From NCBI RefSeq assembly GCF_037023725.1, contig NZ_CP146077.1, positions 3,509,001 to 3,573,000 of the forward strand: a stretch of 64,000 nt of DNA. Reading direction: 5' to 3'. A program made the position numbers and the translations under genes. The notes under the pieces were generated by a model. It was not told the DNA's origin. It worked only from the letters and a program-made list of their open reading frames with translations, and made no database searches. Source of the DNA: Pseudomonas bubulae. GTDB lineage: Bacteria; Pseudomonadota; Gammaproteobacteria; Pseudomonadales; Pseudomonadaceae. The stretch's first letter is position 1; the number at the start of each line of letters is the position of its first letter. Below, piece by piece: positions 44,054 through 52,413 of this stretch.

Positions 44054-45795
44054 GACAGTGCCCGCACCTTGCTGCTGGCCGTAGCCGGCACGCTGCTGGC
44101 GATATGATTGGCGGCGATATAACCAAAGGTCATGGCCGGGCCCAGGGTGCCACCGGCGCCCGGGTAGCTGGTGCCCATCACCGATGCCGAGCAATTGCCG
44201 ATCGCATACAGGCCGGGGATCGGCTGGCCGTCCTCACGCACCACCTGGGCATGCTGGTTGGTCAGTAACCCGCCCTTGGTACCGATATCACCGGCATCCA
44301 GGCGCATGGCGTAGTACGGCCCCTTGCGCAACGGCGCCAGGCACGGGTTGGGTTTGATATTACTGTCGCCGTAGTAGCGATCGAAGACGTTGCCGCCGCG
44401 ATCGAAGTCCAGGTCGACACCCGTTTGGGCGTAGCCATTGACCTTCTGCACGGTGCTGTCCAGCCCCTGCGCATCCACGCCGATCTGCATGGCCAGGGCT
44501 TCAAGGCTGTCGGCCTTCCAGTACACGGTGTTGAGCCACTCCTTGCGCAGCCGGCTGTCGGGCATCACCTGGGCCGGCATCAACGGGCCCATGGCGTAGT
44601 GGAAGCGAAAGTGCCCGTCGAAGATCACCCACGAAGGCACTGATCGGCCATCAGTCTTGCGATTGTCCTGATACATGGCGTCGACGAATTCCAGGTACGG
44701 CGCCGCTTCGTTGACGAAGCGCTGACCCAGGCTGTTGACCACAATAGCCCCCGGGAACGCCCGTTCGGCAAACACCCCGCGGGGTTTTTCTTCGCCGGGT
44801 ACGGCAATGGTCGGTGCCCACCAGGCCCAGTCCATCAGCGCGGTGGCCGCGCCAATGTGCATGCCGGCCTCAAGCGCTGCCCCGGTATTGTTGCCCGGTG
44901 GCGTGGCGCTCCAGCTGGCACGGGTCGGCTGCGGCAGGAACTTCTCACGCAGCGTCTGGTTCTGTTCGAAACCGCCAGAGCCGAAAATCACGGCGCGACG
45001 GGCCTTGAGTTCAAGCACCTTGCCGCCGGTGGCGACCTTGATGCCGCACACCCGGTCACCGTCGAGCACCACATCCTGAAAGTCGGTGTTGAGCCACAGC
45101 GGCACGTTGCGGTCCATCAGTGAACGACGCAACGACGCCACCAGCGAACTGCCCAACGCAGCGCGGCGGTCGTACTTGCTTTTGCGCCGCCATTTGAAGT
45201 CGAGCTTGTAGCGCGCCATCAACTTGAAGATCAGCCATTGCCAGCCAAAGCTGCGCGCCATGGCCTTGTGCGCGTCGCGGGCCGTCCAGGCAATGCGCCC
45301 CATCAACAGGGTGGAGGGTGAAGGCTTGCGCAGGTTGGGCAGTTCTTCGGCCAGCAGGCTGGTGTCGAACAGCTCCGGGTCCAGGGTGCGACCACCCGGC
45401 AAGGCGCCGGGCAGTTGCGGGTAGTAATCGGGGTATTTGTCGGCCACCGCATAACGCACGTGGCTGTTGGCAGTGAGCTTTTTGATCATCGGCGCGGCGT
45501 GATCCAGATACGCCTTCAGGCGCACCGGGTCGCCATGCTCGCCGGTGGCCGCCTTGAGGTACTGCATCGACAGCTCGGGGCTGTCCTGCCCGCCGAGCGC
45601 GGCAAAGTAGTGGTTGTTGGGGATCCAGATACCGCCACCGGAAATCGCCGAAGTGCCACCGTATTTATCGCTTTTTTCGACAATCAGGACCGACAGGCCC
45701 TGATCAGCCGCAAACAGGGCTGAGGTCATGGCGCCGGCGCCGGAGCCGACAACAATTACGTCATAGCTGGACTGAGACTGATCGTGAGCCGTCAT
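44050..45795 (-). CDS. 3-ketosteroid Delta1-dehydrogenase-like flavoprotein (KstD type)
   Basis: The 581-residue protein has the FAD motif VIVVGSGAGAMTSALFAADQ, YGGTSAISGGGIWIPNN, and the KstD C-terminal signature SYPGAGGTLGPAMTFGYIAA. In Rhodococcus KstD1 the corresponding Tyr and Gly form the oxyanion site for the 3-keto group. It should introduce a 1(2) double bond into a 3-keto steroid-like ring. It is 56 bp downstream of the HsaA-like gene and 4-bp overlapping with the second flavoprotein, so all belong to one operon. Confidence 0.82.
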   Translation of the reverse strand: MTAHDQSQSSYDVIVVGSGAGAMTSALFAADQGLSVLIVEKSDKYGGTSAISGGGIWIPNNHYFAALGGQDSPELSMQYLKAATGEHGDPVRLKAYLDHAAPMIKKLTANSHVRYAVADKYPDYYPQLPGALPGGRTLDPELFDTSLLAEELPNLRKPSPSTLLMGRIAWTARDAHKAMARSFGWQWLIFKLMARYKLDFKWRRKSKYDRRAALGSSLVASLRRSLMDRNVPLWLNTDFQDVVLDGDRVCGIKVATGGKVLELKARRAVIFGSGGFEQNQTLREKFLPQPTRASWSATPPGNNTGAALEAGMHIGAATALMDWAWWAPTIAVPGEEKPRGVFAERAFPGAIVVNSLGQRFVNEAAPYLEFVDAMYQDNRKTDGRSVPSWVIFDGHFRFHYAMGPLMPAQVMPDSRLRKEWLNTVYWKADSLEALAMQIGVDAQGLDSTVQKVNGYAQTGVDLDFDRGGNVFDRYYGDSNIKPNPCLAPLRKGPYYAMRLDAGDIGTKGGLLTNQHAQVVREDGQPIPGLYAIGNCSASVMGTSYPGAGGTLGPAMTFGYIAANHIASSVPATASSKVRALS

Positions 45796-45851
45796 TATTG
45801 TTATGCCTTGCGCTGAGGTCAGAGGTGTTTTGCCGGATGTAGATCAGCCGA

Positions 45852-47039
45852 TCACACAAACGGATCCGCGTTGGGCAGGCCCAATTGCACCAGGCCGTAA
45901 CTGCGCCGGTAAGCCGCCTCGTTATTGGCGATATGCCCGCGAGCCTGATGCAGGTCACGGAAGAAGCGCGCCACCGGGTTGGTGTTGTACAAGCCCGATG
46001 CGGCCATGCAGCGCAGCAGGTCACTGACCCGGTCGGCGCACACATTGGTCACATGGGAAGACTGGTAGCGATACAGCAAGCGGGTTTCCACATCCGGGTA
46101 TTCCCCGGCGGCGGCCAGCGCCATCAGGTTGGCGTAGTTGCGCATCAGCACCAGTTTGAGCGAGTCGACGGTGATGATGGCTTCGGCCACGGCAGCCTGG
46201 GCGGCCGGGTCTTCGGCGGTTTTGGCGCCATGCTTGCCGATGTGCTTGGCCGCGTTGTCACGGAACTCGTTGATCGCGCCTTGCAGGGCGCCGAGGGCCG
46301 AGGTAGAGACGGCACGGGCAAACACCTGGGCAAACGGGATGGCGTACATCGGGTTGGTGTTGACCAGCCGCCCCGGTGTGGCTTCGATGCCGTAATTGTT
46401 GGTGCGCTGTACTCGATGGGCCGGCACAAAAGCGTCTTCAACGACGATATCGTGGCTGCCGCTGCCGCGCAGCCCCAACACGTCCCAGTTCTGCTCGATA
46501 CGGTAGTCGCTGGCCGGGATCAGAAAGGTGCCGTGTTCGGTAGGGCCGGTTTCATCTTGCGGCACGATGCCGCCAAGCAGACACCACTGCGCATGCTGGC
46601 TGCCACTGGAGAAGCCCCAGCGCCCGCTGACCTGATAGCCGCCCTTGACCGGCGTGACCTTGGCCACGGGCATATAGGTCGAGGCCACCAGCACCGAGCT
46701 GTCCTCGCCCCACACATCACGCTGCGCCTCTACCGGGTAACGCGCCAGTTGCCACGGATGCACACCCACTACGCCATAAACCCAGGCGGTGGACATGCAG
46801 CCTTCGGCCAGGGTCATCTGGATTTCAAAAAAGGTGCGCAAGTCGATTTCATGGCCGCCCCACTTTTTCGGTTGCAGGGCACGAAACAGCCCGGCTTCCT
46901 GCATTTCGCGAACGGTTTCGTCAGGTAGCTTGCAGTCCTTGTCCGCCTGGGCTGAACGGCTTTTAAGCGCAGGTATCAAATTGCGCGCGCGTTGCAGCAG
47001 CTCAAGCTCAATCGGACTTTTCTCTCGTATCTGATCCAT
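45852..47039 (-). CDS. HsaA-like flavin-dependent monooxygenase (acyl-CoA dehydrogenase fold)
   Basis: The 395-residue protein has the acyl-CoA dehydrogenase fold used by group D two-component monooxygenases: N-terminal helical domain, beta domain with VSGRWGFSSGSQHAQWCLLG, and C-terminal helices with FFRDLHQARGHIANNEAAYR. Length and pattern fit HsaA/TesA2-type enzymes that hydroxylate the phenolic A ring of secosteroids using reduced flavin. The likely reductase partner is encoded at 50527-51507. ATG 47039 is the start (MDQIREKSPIELELLQR). Confidence 0.8.
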   Translation of the reverse strand: MDQIREKSPIELELLQRARNLIPALKSRSAQADKDCKLPDETVREMQEAGLFRALQPKKWGGHEIDLRTFFEIQMTLAEGCMSTAWVYGVVGVHPWQLARYPVEAQRDVWGEDSSVLVASTYMPVAKVTPVKGGYQVSGRWGFSSGSQHAQWCLLGGIVPQDETGPTEHGTFLIPASDYRIEQNWDVLGLRGSGSHDIVVEDAFVPAHRVQRTNNYGIEATPGRLVNTNPMYAIPFAQVFARAVSTSALGALQGAINEFRDNAAKHIGKHGAKTAEDPAAQAAVAEAIITVDSLKLVLMRNYANLMALAAAGEYPDVETRLLYRYQSSHVTNVCADRVSDLLRCMAASGLYNTNPVARFFRDLHQARGHIANNEAAYRRSYGLVQLGLPNADPFV

Positions 47040-47161
47040 CCGTGTGTTCTCCGTCAGTCTCTCGCTGCGCGAATGCGCGGGCGGTGTGTGACGAATAATC
47101 CCGCCAGCGGGGTTGTGGATCATCGTCAAAGCGGACTAGTCGGGATATCGGGTGAAGGCTG

Positions 47162-47246
47162 GCCCTCACCCCAACCCTCTGCCAAAGGCAGAGGGAGCTA
47201 GCCGCAGGGCAAACGCCAATCAATCCCCTCTCCCTGAGGGAGAGGG
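47162..47246. repeat. Tandem intergenic hairpins
   Basis: CCCTCTGCC-AAA-GGCAGAGGG (47175-47195) and CCCTCTCCCT/AGGGAGAGGG (47226-47246) form two strong hairpins in the gap between the amidase stop and the HsaA-like gene. They look like a common Pseudomonas intergenic element related to the one at 38883-38915. They could reduce read-through between the two transcription units. Confidence 0.6.
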
Positions 47247-47258
47247 TCAGGGCGCTTT

Positions 47259-48824
47259 TTAAACCACCGGTAACTTCGCAAAAGGCCGATCCTGCTCGAT
47301 CTGCGCGCCCAAACGCAGCAACACGTCTTCACCGCCCAATGGCGCGGTGAACATCATGCCGATGGGCAGGCCGTTGTCGCTCATGCCCACCGGCAACGAC
47401 AGCGCCGGCTGCCCGCTGACGTTGGCCAGCACGGTAAAGGCCGCGCTGCCCATGGCGTTGTGGGCATAGCTGTCCCACGGCTGGTTCAGGCTCAGCAGGC
47501 CCAGGTCCGGGGTAATGTTGGCTGTTACCGGCGACAGGATCACGTCGTACTTCTGGAACTGCTCTTCCATATAACCGCCAATACTTTCGAACGACTGCCG
47601 CGCCCGGTACAGACCCTCTCCAGTGACTTTTTGGGCATTGCCCAGTACCACCTGAGTGATGCGTTCATAGTCATCGGCCGTGGCGCTGCGCCCCAGCACT
47701 TGCTCGCGATCGTGCACCATGGTCAGCAAGGCATCGCCAACCACCGAGCCGTGGGCTCCGAACAACTGCCGCGGGTCGATGCTCAGGCGCAATTCTTCAA
47801 CTTCATGGCCCTGGGTGGCCAGGCGTTTGGCAGTGTCGTCCAGCACCCTGACCACCGCCGGGTCCAGCGGCGAGCCGGTCAACGAGTCACGCACCACACC
47901 GATACGCAGACGGCCCGGTGCAGTGCGCAGCTCTTCAACGTAAGGACGTACCAGCGGTTTTGCCCAATACGGGCTGCCCGCCTCATGTCCCTGCCCCACG
48001 TCCATAAACAGCGCCATATCGCGCATATTGCGCGACACCACGTTGCCCACGCTGGCACCGAACCAACCCTCGTACTTGCCCGGGCCGCTTGGTGTGCGGT
48101 AACGCGTCGGCTTGAGCCCGACCAGCCCGCAATAAGACGCCGGAATGCGGATCGAGCCGCCACCGTCGGTGGCATGGGCCACCGGCACAATACCTGCGGC
48201 AACCGCCGAAGCAGCTCCGCCGGACGAGCCGCCGGCGCTTTTGGCCAGGTTCCAGGGGTTGCGGGTCTGGCCCCACAGCAGGGATTCGGTGGTGGTGGTC
48301 AGGCCGAATTCCGGGCAGGTGGTCTTGCCAAACGGCACGGCCCCGGCTGCCTGATAGCGGTCAATCAGGGTACTGGTGTGGGGCGCTGGTGGCGCGTCCT
48401 TGTACAACCTGCTGCCATTGGTGGTGCGGGTACCTTGCAGGTAGGTGTTGAGGTCCTTGATCAGGATCGGCACCCCGGCCAGTGCGCCGGTATTCGCAGT
48501 CCCGCTGGCACTGCGGGCCTTGAGCAGTGCCTGGGCGTAGTCGTCATGGCGCATATTGACGGCATTGACCTTGGGGTTGACGGCATCACAGCGGGCCATG
48601 GCCGCTGCCAGCAGAGCGTGCGGGCTGAGTTCGCCCTTTTGTACGGCGCGGGCCATGTCGGTGGCATCCATTGCCAGGTACTCGGCGGGCGAAATGGCGG
48701 TGCCTTCAGCGGCATTGGCAAAACGCCCCAGCAGCCCGGCACCCACGGCCAGGGCGCCCGCTTTGAGGACGTGACGACGGGGCCAGCCAGTGGATTGTTC
48801 AGGTGTTTCGGCAGGGTTTTGCAA
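47259..48824 (-). CDS. Exported amidase-signature hydrolase (Tat signal)
   Basis: The 521-residue protein starts with a twin-arginine signal (PRRHVLKAGALAVGAGLL). The amidase-signature core has Lys near residue 123 (PILIKDLN), GGSSGGAASAVAAG, and the second Ser in DGGGSIRIPAS, giving the Ser-cisSer-Lys triad. It hydrolyses an amide outside the cytoplasm. In a steroid-type cluster it could deconjugate an amide-linked substrate such as a conjugated bile acid, but this is inference. The start is probably TTG 48824, with GGAG 7 nt upstream. Confidence 0.83.
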   Translation of the reverse strand: MQNPAETPEQSTGWPRRHVLKAGALAVGAGLLGRFANAAEGTAISPAEYLAMDATDMARAVQKGELSPHALLAAAMARCDAVNPKVNAVNMRHDDYAQALLKARSASGTANTGALAGVPILIKDLNTYLQGTRTTNGSRLYKDAPPAPHTSTLIDRYQAAGAVPFGKTTCPEFGLTTTTESLLWGQTRNPWNLAKSAGGSSGGAASAVAAGIVPVAHATDGGGSIRIPASYCGLVGLKPTRYRTPSGPGKYEGWFGASVGNVVSRNMRDMALFMDVGQGHEAGSPYWAKPLVRPYVEELRTAPGRLRIGVVRDSLTGSPLDPAVVRVLDDTAKRLATQGHEVEELRLSIDPRQLFGAHGSVVGDALLTMVHDREQVLGRSATADDYERITQVVLGNAQKVTGEGLYRARQSFESIGGYMEEQFQKYDVILSPVTANITPDLGLLSLNQPWDSYAHNAMGSAAFTVLANVSGQPALSLPVGMSDNGLPIGMMFTAPLGGEDVLLRLGAQIEQDRPFAKLPVV

Positions 48825-48870
48825 GGTCAATCTCCAGAGCAAATCTTGTTTTTATTTAAAGAGCAACGCC

Positions 48871-48904
48871 CCTTGTGGGAGCGAGCCTGCTCGCTCCCAC
48901 AAGG
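48871..48904. repeat. Compact REP palindrome
   Basis: Perfect 16-bp arms (CCTTGTGGGAGCGAGC, 48871-48886, and complement 48889-48904) are separated by only 2 bp. It lies between the aldehyde dehydrogenase stop and the amidase start on the same transcript. Confidence 0.9.
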
Positions 48905-48916
48905 GCATTTCGGGTT

Positions 48917-50353
48917 TCAGTCGGCGGTGACCATCGCCTGCATGGCGGGTAAAAAGTGCTCGCCATAAGGCGGCAACAGGCCCCACTCGCGGCGCGGGTC
49001 GTGGGCCGCAGCCTTGTACACGGTGCGCATATGGCTGAACTCCAGGAACCCTTCGCGGCCGTGGTAATGGCCCATGCCCGAGGCGCCAATACCGCCAAAA
49101 GGCGCATCGTGCAAAGCCGCATGCATCATCACGTCGTTGATGCTGACCCCACCGGAAATCGTGTTTTGCAGCACATGACGCTGCTCTTCTTCACTTTGCC
49201 CGAAGTAGTACAGCGCCAGCGGGCGCTCGCGTGAATGGATATCGGCCAGCGCACGGTCAAGCTGCTCATAGGGCAACAGCACCAGTGCCGGACCGAAAAT
49301 TTCTTCTTGCAGGATCAGGCTGTCGCGGGGCGGATTGATCACCACCTGCAACGGTCGCCTGCGTGTGAGCGCGTCAACCTCAAGAGCCCGAGGGAAGCGC
49401 TCGACACGCGCGCCACGCTGGCGGGCGTCCTGCACATAGCCTTCGATACGCTGCAGATGCCGGTCGTTGACCACCGCAACCACGTCAGGATTGGCGTCGG
49501 TGGCGGGCAACAGCTCACTGTAGGCCGCGCCCAGCAGGCCAAGGAAATCTTCCATCTGTTCGCGGGGCACATACACCACGTCCGGGTTGATGCAGATTTG
49601 CCCGCCGTTATTGGCCTTGGCCACGGCAATGCTGAAGGCCGCCTTGGCCAGGTCGGCACTGCGGGAAATAATCACTGGCGACTTGCCGCCCAGCTCCAGG
49701 GTCAACGGCACCAGGTGTTGCGCCGCATTGCGCATCACCGAGCGGGCCACCGCAGTGCTGCCGGTAAACACCAGATGGTCGAAGGCTTGCGCAGTAAACA
49801 CTTGCGCCAGTTCGGCGTCGCCGGTGACCACGGCGATTTCCAGCGGATCGAACAGCTCGGCAAAAGCCCCGGCAAGCACATCGGCGGTACGCGGCACCAC
49901 TTCAGAGGGCTTGAGAATCGCCCGGTTACCCGCCGCCAGCACGCAGGCCAGGGGGCTGAGCAAGGTGAACAGCGGCGCATTCCAGGTGCCGAGAATGCCG
50001 ATACTGCCCTTGGGCTGGTGCATCACCCAGGCCTTGGCGCCCAACTGGTCATAGGGCGCAAACACCTGGCGCGGCTCGTCTGCAACCCAGTGCTCGAGAT
50101 GGTCGCGGGCGTATTTGAGCGAGGCCAGGGAACCCAGCACGTCATTCATCAACGAAAAGCCCTGGGGCCTGCCGCCAAAGTCGGCATCCATGGCCTCGAC
50201 CAGCGGCTGCTGGAAGCGCACCAGCAACTCGATCACCCGCTGGATGCGCTCCCGACGCAGCTCGGCACTGACGTGGCCTGCGCCGACAAAGGCTTTTTTC
50301 TGCGCCGCCAACAGGCTGGTCAGCTGTTCTGGAGCAGTGCTGCTGAACGTCAT
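48917..50353 (-). CDS. Aldehyde dehydrogenase, coniferyl-aldehyde dehydrogenase-like
   Basis: The 478-residue NAD(P)-dependent ALDH has NAPLFTLLSPLACVLAAGN, LTLELGGKSPVI with catalytic Glu, NNGGQICINPDVVYVP with catalytic Cys, and GGVSINDVMMHAALHDAPFGG. The short class 3-like form matches coniferyl aldehyde dehydrogenases (CalB). It should oxidise an aromatic or bulky aldehyde; in this setting a side-chain aldehyde is plausible. ATG 50353 starts the domain. It is divergent from the flavin reductase gene. Confidence 0.84.
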   Translation of the reverse strand: MTFSSTAPEQLTSLLAAQKKAFVGAGHVSAELRRERIQRVIELLVRFQQPLVEAMDADFGGRPQGFSLMNDVLGSLASLKYARDHLEHWVADEPRQVFAPYDQLGAKAWVMHQPKGSIGILGTWNAPLFTLLSPLACVLAAGNRAILKPSEVVPRTADVLAGAFAELFDPLEIAVVTGDAELAQVFTAQAFDHLVFTGSTAVARSVMRNAAQHLVPLTLELGGKSPVIISRSADLAKAAFSIAVAKANNGGQICINPDVVYVPREQMEDFLGLLGAAYSELLPATDANPDVVAVVNDRHLQRIEGYVQDARQRGARVERFPRALEVDALTRRRPLQVVINPPRDSLILQEEIFGPALVLLPYEQLDRALADIHSRERPLALYYFGQSEEEQRHVLQNTISGGVSINDVMMHAALHDAPFGGIGASGMGHYHGREGFLEFSHMRTVYKAAAHDPRREWGLLPPYGEHFLPAMQAMVTAD

Positions 50354-50416
50354 GGATAAGTCCTCTGATACACCGGTTCGATCAACCGACGCTAGCGAAC
50401 TGCGCCCCGCAATGCC

Positions 50417-50432
50417 TCGTCCGATCGGACGA
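50417..50432. promoter_or_regulatory. Perfect 16-bp palindrome in the divergent catabolic promoter
   Basis: TCGTCCGATCGGACGA is a perfect palindrome in the 173-bp gap between the divergent aldehyde dehydrogenase and flavin reductase genes. Its size and place fit the operator of a dimeric regulator (for example TetR type) controlling both arms. No regulator gene is in the cluster. Confidence 0.5.
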
Positions 50433-50526
50433 TAATCGGCCATATCCGTTAGTCCATTAAGACGATGTAGCCCCCGCAAGCCAGGGGAATACTGCCAGCA
50501 CGAAAATTCAATCCATGAGGTTCGTC

Positions 50527-51507
50527 ATGGCAGTGCAAAGCAGTTTTGACCCGCAGGCATTCCGTACCGCGCTGGGCACCTTCACCACCGGGGTGACGAT
50601 CATCACCACCCAGGCCGAAGATGGCTCGCCCATTGGCATTACGGCCAACAGTTTCAACTCGGTATCGCTCAACCCGCCGCTGGTGCTGTGGAGCCTGGCC
50701 AAGTCCGCCCGCAGCCTGCCGGTATTCAGTGCCGGTTCGCACTGGAACGTGCATGTACTGTCGACAGAGCAGGAGCCGCTTTCCGGGCGCTTTGCCATGC
50801 AGGGCGAGAACAAGTTTGCTGAAATCGAGCTCGATAACGGCATCAGCCCCGCGCCGCTTCTGCAGGACTGCACCGCGAGGTTTCAGTGCCGCACGGCCTT
50901 TCAGTATGAAGGCGGCGACCATGTGATTTTCGTCGGGGAAGTACTCGCCTTCGATCACAGTGACCGTGCACCGCTGGCCTTTCAAAGTGGCCAATATGCC
51001 CTGGCAACCCGCAAGCCGCGCAGCGAGCTGCGCCTGGCGACCACCCCGCCACCGCCGGAATGCAGCTACACCGAAGACCTGCTCGGTTACTTGCTGGGCC
51101 GCGCCCATTATCAGTTGCTCGACGCCCTGCATCGCCTGCTGAGCAACCAGCAACTGGACGAACATGCCTTTTTTATCCTGTCAGTGCTGTGTATTCGCGA
51201 CAACCTGACCCTGGATGAAATCAATCACTTCGTCAGCTATACCGGGCATGTGGTAAGCGTGGCAAGCATGCGCTTTCTTGAAAAGCAGAACCTGGTCGCC
51301 CTCGAAGGCAGCCAGCAGGCGCCACGCTATGTGCTGACCGCCACCGGCCGCGAGGCCTCGCTGCAACAGGTGGCGCTGGCCAAGGCGGTGGAAGAGAACG
51401 TGTCGGCCCGTCTCGCTCCCGGTGATGCCCAGGCGCTCAAGGTGCTGCTCAAGCGCCTGATTGCCGCCAGTGATCCGGGCTTGCCCGACCTGTGGGCGCC
51501 CCGCTAG
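50527..51507 (+). CDS. Flavin reductase (HsaB/HpaC-like) with C-terminal winged-helix-like domain
   Basis: The 326-residue protein has an N-terminal flavin reductase domain of about 165 residues (FRTALGTFTTGVTIITTQAE, GITANSFNSVSLNPPLVLWS) as in HsaB. About 150 further residues look like a MarR-type winged helix (ILSVLCIRDNLTLDEINHFV, RYVLTATGREASLQ). Plain HsaB/HpaC proteins are about 170-190 residues. A similar fusion in the Acinetobacter hydroxyphenylacetate hydroxylase reductase senses the aromatic substrate. It probably supplies reduced flavin to the HsaA-like oxygenase. ATG 50527 has GAGG upstream. Confidence 0.82.
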   Translation: MAVQSSFDPQAFRTALGTFTTGVTIITTQAEDGSPIGITANSFNSVSLNPPLVLWSLAKSARSLPVFSAGSHWNVHVLSTEQEPLSGRFAMQGENKFAEIELDNGISPAPLLQDCTARFQCRTAFQYEGGDHVIFVGEVLAFDHSDRAPLAFQSGQYALATRKPRSELRLATTPPPPECSYTEDLLGYLLGRAHYQLLDALHRLLSNQQLDEHAFFILSVLCIRDNLTLDEINHFVSYTGHVVSVASMRFLEKQNLVALEGSQQAPRYVLTATGREASLQQVALAKAVEENVSARLAPGDAQALKVLLKRLIAASDPGLPDLWAPR

Positions 51508-51537
51508 CTTTCTACCTAAAAAGGAAAAGGACTTTTT

Positions 51538-52311
51538 ATGAATATTATTCAGCGCTTCAACCTGACCGGCAGCGTGGCGGTGATCACCGGCGGCGGCCGC
51601 GGCATCGGGCGCGGCATCGCCCTGGCCTATGCTGAAGCAGGCGCCGACGTGGTTCTGGCTGCCCGCACCCTGGCCGACGTTGAAGCCGTAGCCGAAGAAG
51701 TACGCAGCCTCGGCCGTCGGGCCATGGCCCTGAGCTGCGACGTCAATGACAGCGAACAGCGCAGCGCTCTGGTCACCCAAGCCCGCGAACAGATGGGCCG
51801 CATCACCCACCTGGTAAACAATGCTGGCGGCGCCGGGCCCAACGACCCGTTGACCCTGAGCGTGGAGCGTTTTGAAGAAATCATGCGCTTCAACGTGTCT
51901 TCGGCCTATCACCTGAGCCAGCTGTGCGTGCCGCATATGCGCGAAGCCGGCAGCGGCAACATCATCAATATCACCTCGGGCGCGGCGCGTTATGCGCAAA
52001 CCCAATTCAGCGCCTACGGCACCGCCAAGGCCGCGCTGAGCCATATGACCCGCCTGCTGGCCCAGGACTTTGCGCCGCAGGTACGGGTCAACGGCATTGC
52101 TCCCGGCCCGGTACTGACTGCCGCCCTCAATGGCGTACTGCCGGTGGCCATGCGCGACGGCATGATCAAGGCCACGCCGCTGCAAAGCCTGGGCGAAGTT
52201 GAAGATATCGCGGCTGCAGCGCTGTACCTGGCCAGCCCGGCTTCACGCTGGGTCACCGGCAAGATCCTGGAAGTAGACGGCGGCGCCGAATCGAGCGTCT
52301 GGCCGGGTTGA
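51538..52311 (+). CDS. SDR oxidoreductase, 7alpha-hydroxysteroid dehydrogenase-like
   Basis: The 257-residue SDR has TGGGRGIGRGIALA, NNAGGAGP, and the catalytic Tyr-Lys in FSAYGTAKAALSH. NNAGGAGP, AYHLSQL, GIAPGPVLTAALNGVLP and LASPASRWVTGKIL parallel the E. coli 7alpha-hydroxysteroid dehydrogenase HdhA. It may oxidise a ring hydroxyl. It lies 30 bp downstream of the flavin reductase and has an AGGA ribosome site. Confidence 0.8.
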   Translation: MNIIQRFNLTGSVAVITGGGRGIGRGIALAYAEAGADVVLAARTLADVEAVAEEVRSLGRRAMALSCDVNDSEQRSALVTQAREQMGRITHLVNNAGGAGPNDPLTLSVERFEEIMRFNVSSAYHLSQLCVPHMREAGSGNIINITSGAARYAQTQFSAYGTAKAALSHMTRLLAQDFAPQVRVNGIAPGPVLTAALNGVLPVAMRDGMIKATPLQSLGEVEDIAAAALYLASPASRWVTGKILEVDGGAESSVWPG

Positions 52312-52325
52312 GCCACCATCAAACC

Positions 52326-52376
52326 GTGGGAGCGAGCCTGCTCGCGAAGAAGTTTCGCGAGCAGGCTCGCTCCCAC
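52326..52376. repeat. REP palindrome inside the plus-strand catabolic operon
   Basis: Perfect 23-bp arms (52326-52348 and 52354-52376; core GTGGGAGCGAGCCTGCTCG) are separated by 5 bp. It lies between the SDR gene and the hydratase gene and may change relative expression of the two halves of the operon. Confidence 0.92.
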
Positions 52377-52413
52377 AAGAGGATTTTCTGCATAGCCTCC
52401 CGAGAGCCAATTT

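Noticed and set aside
47460-48968. Plus-strand open frame (502 codons) opposite the amidase gene
   Set aside because: It is antisense to a complete amidase with all catalytic residues and shows no domain of its own.
21900-52376. Recurring GTGGGAGCGAGCCTGCTCG copies as a possible CRISPR or mobile array
   Set aside because: The copies are dispersed, each forms an inverted pair, and there are no regular spacers or cas genes. They are REP elements.
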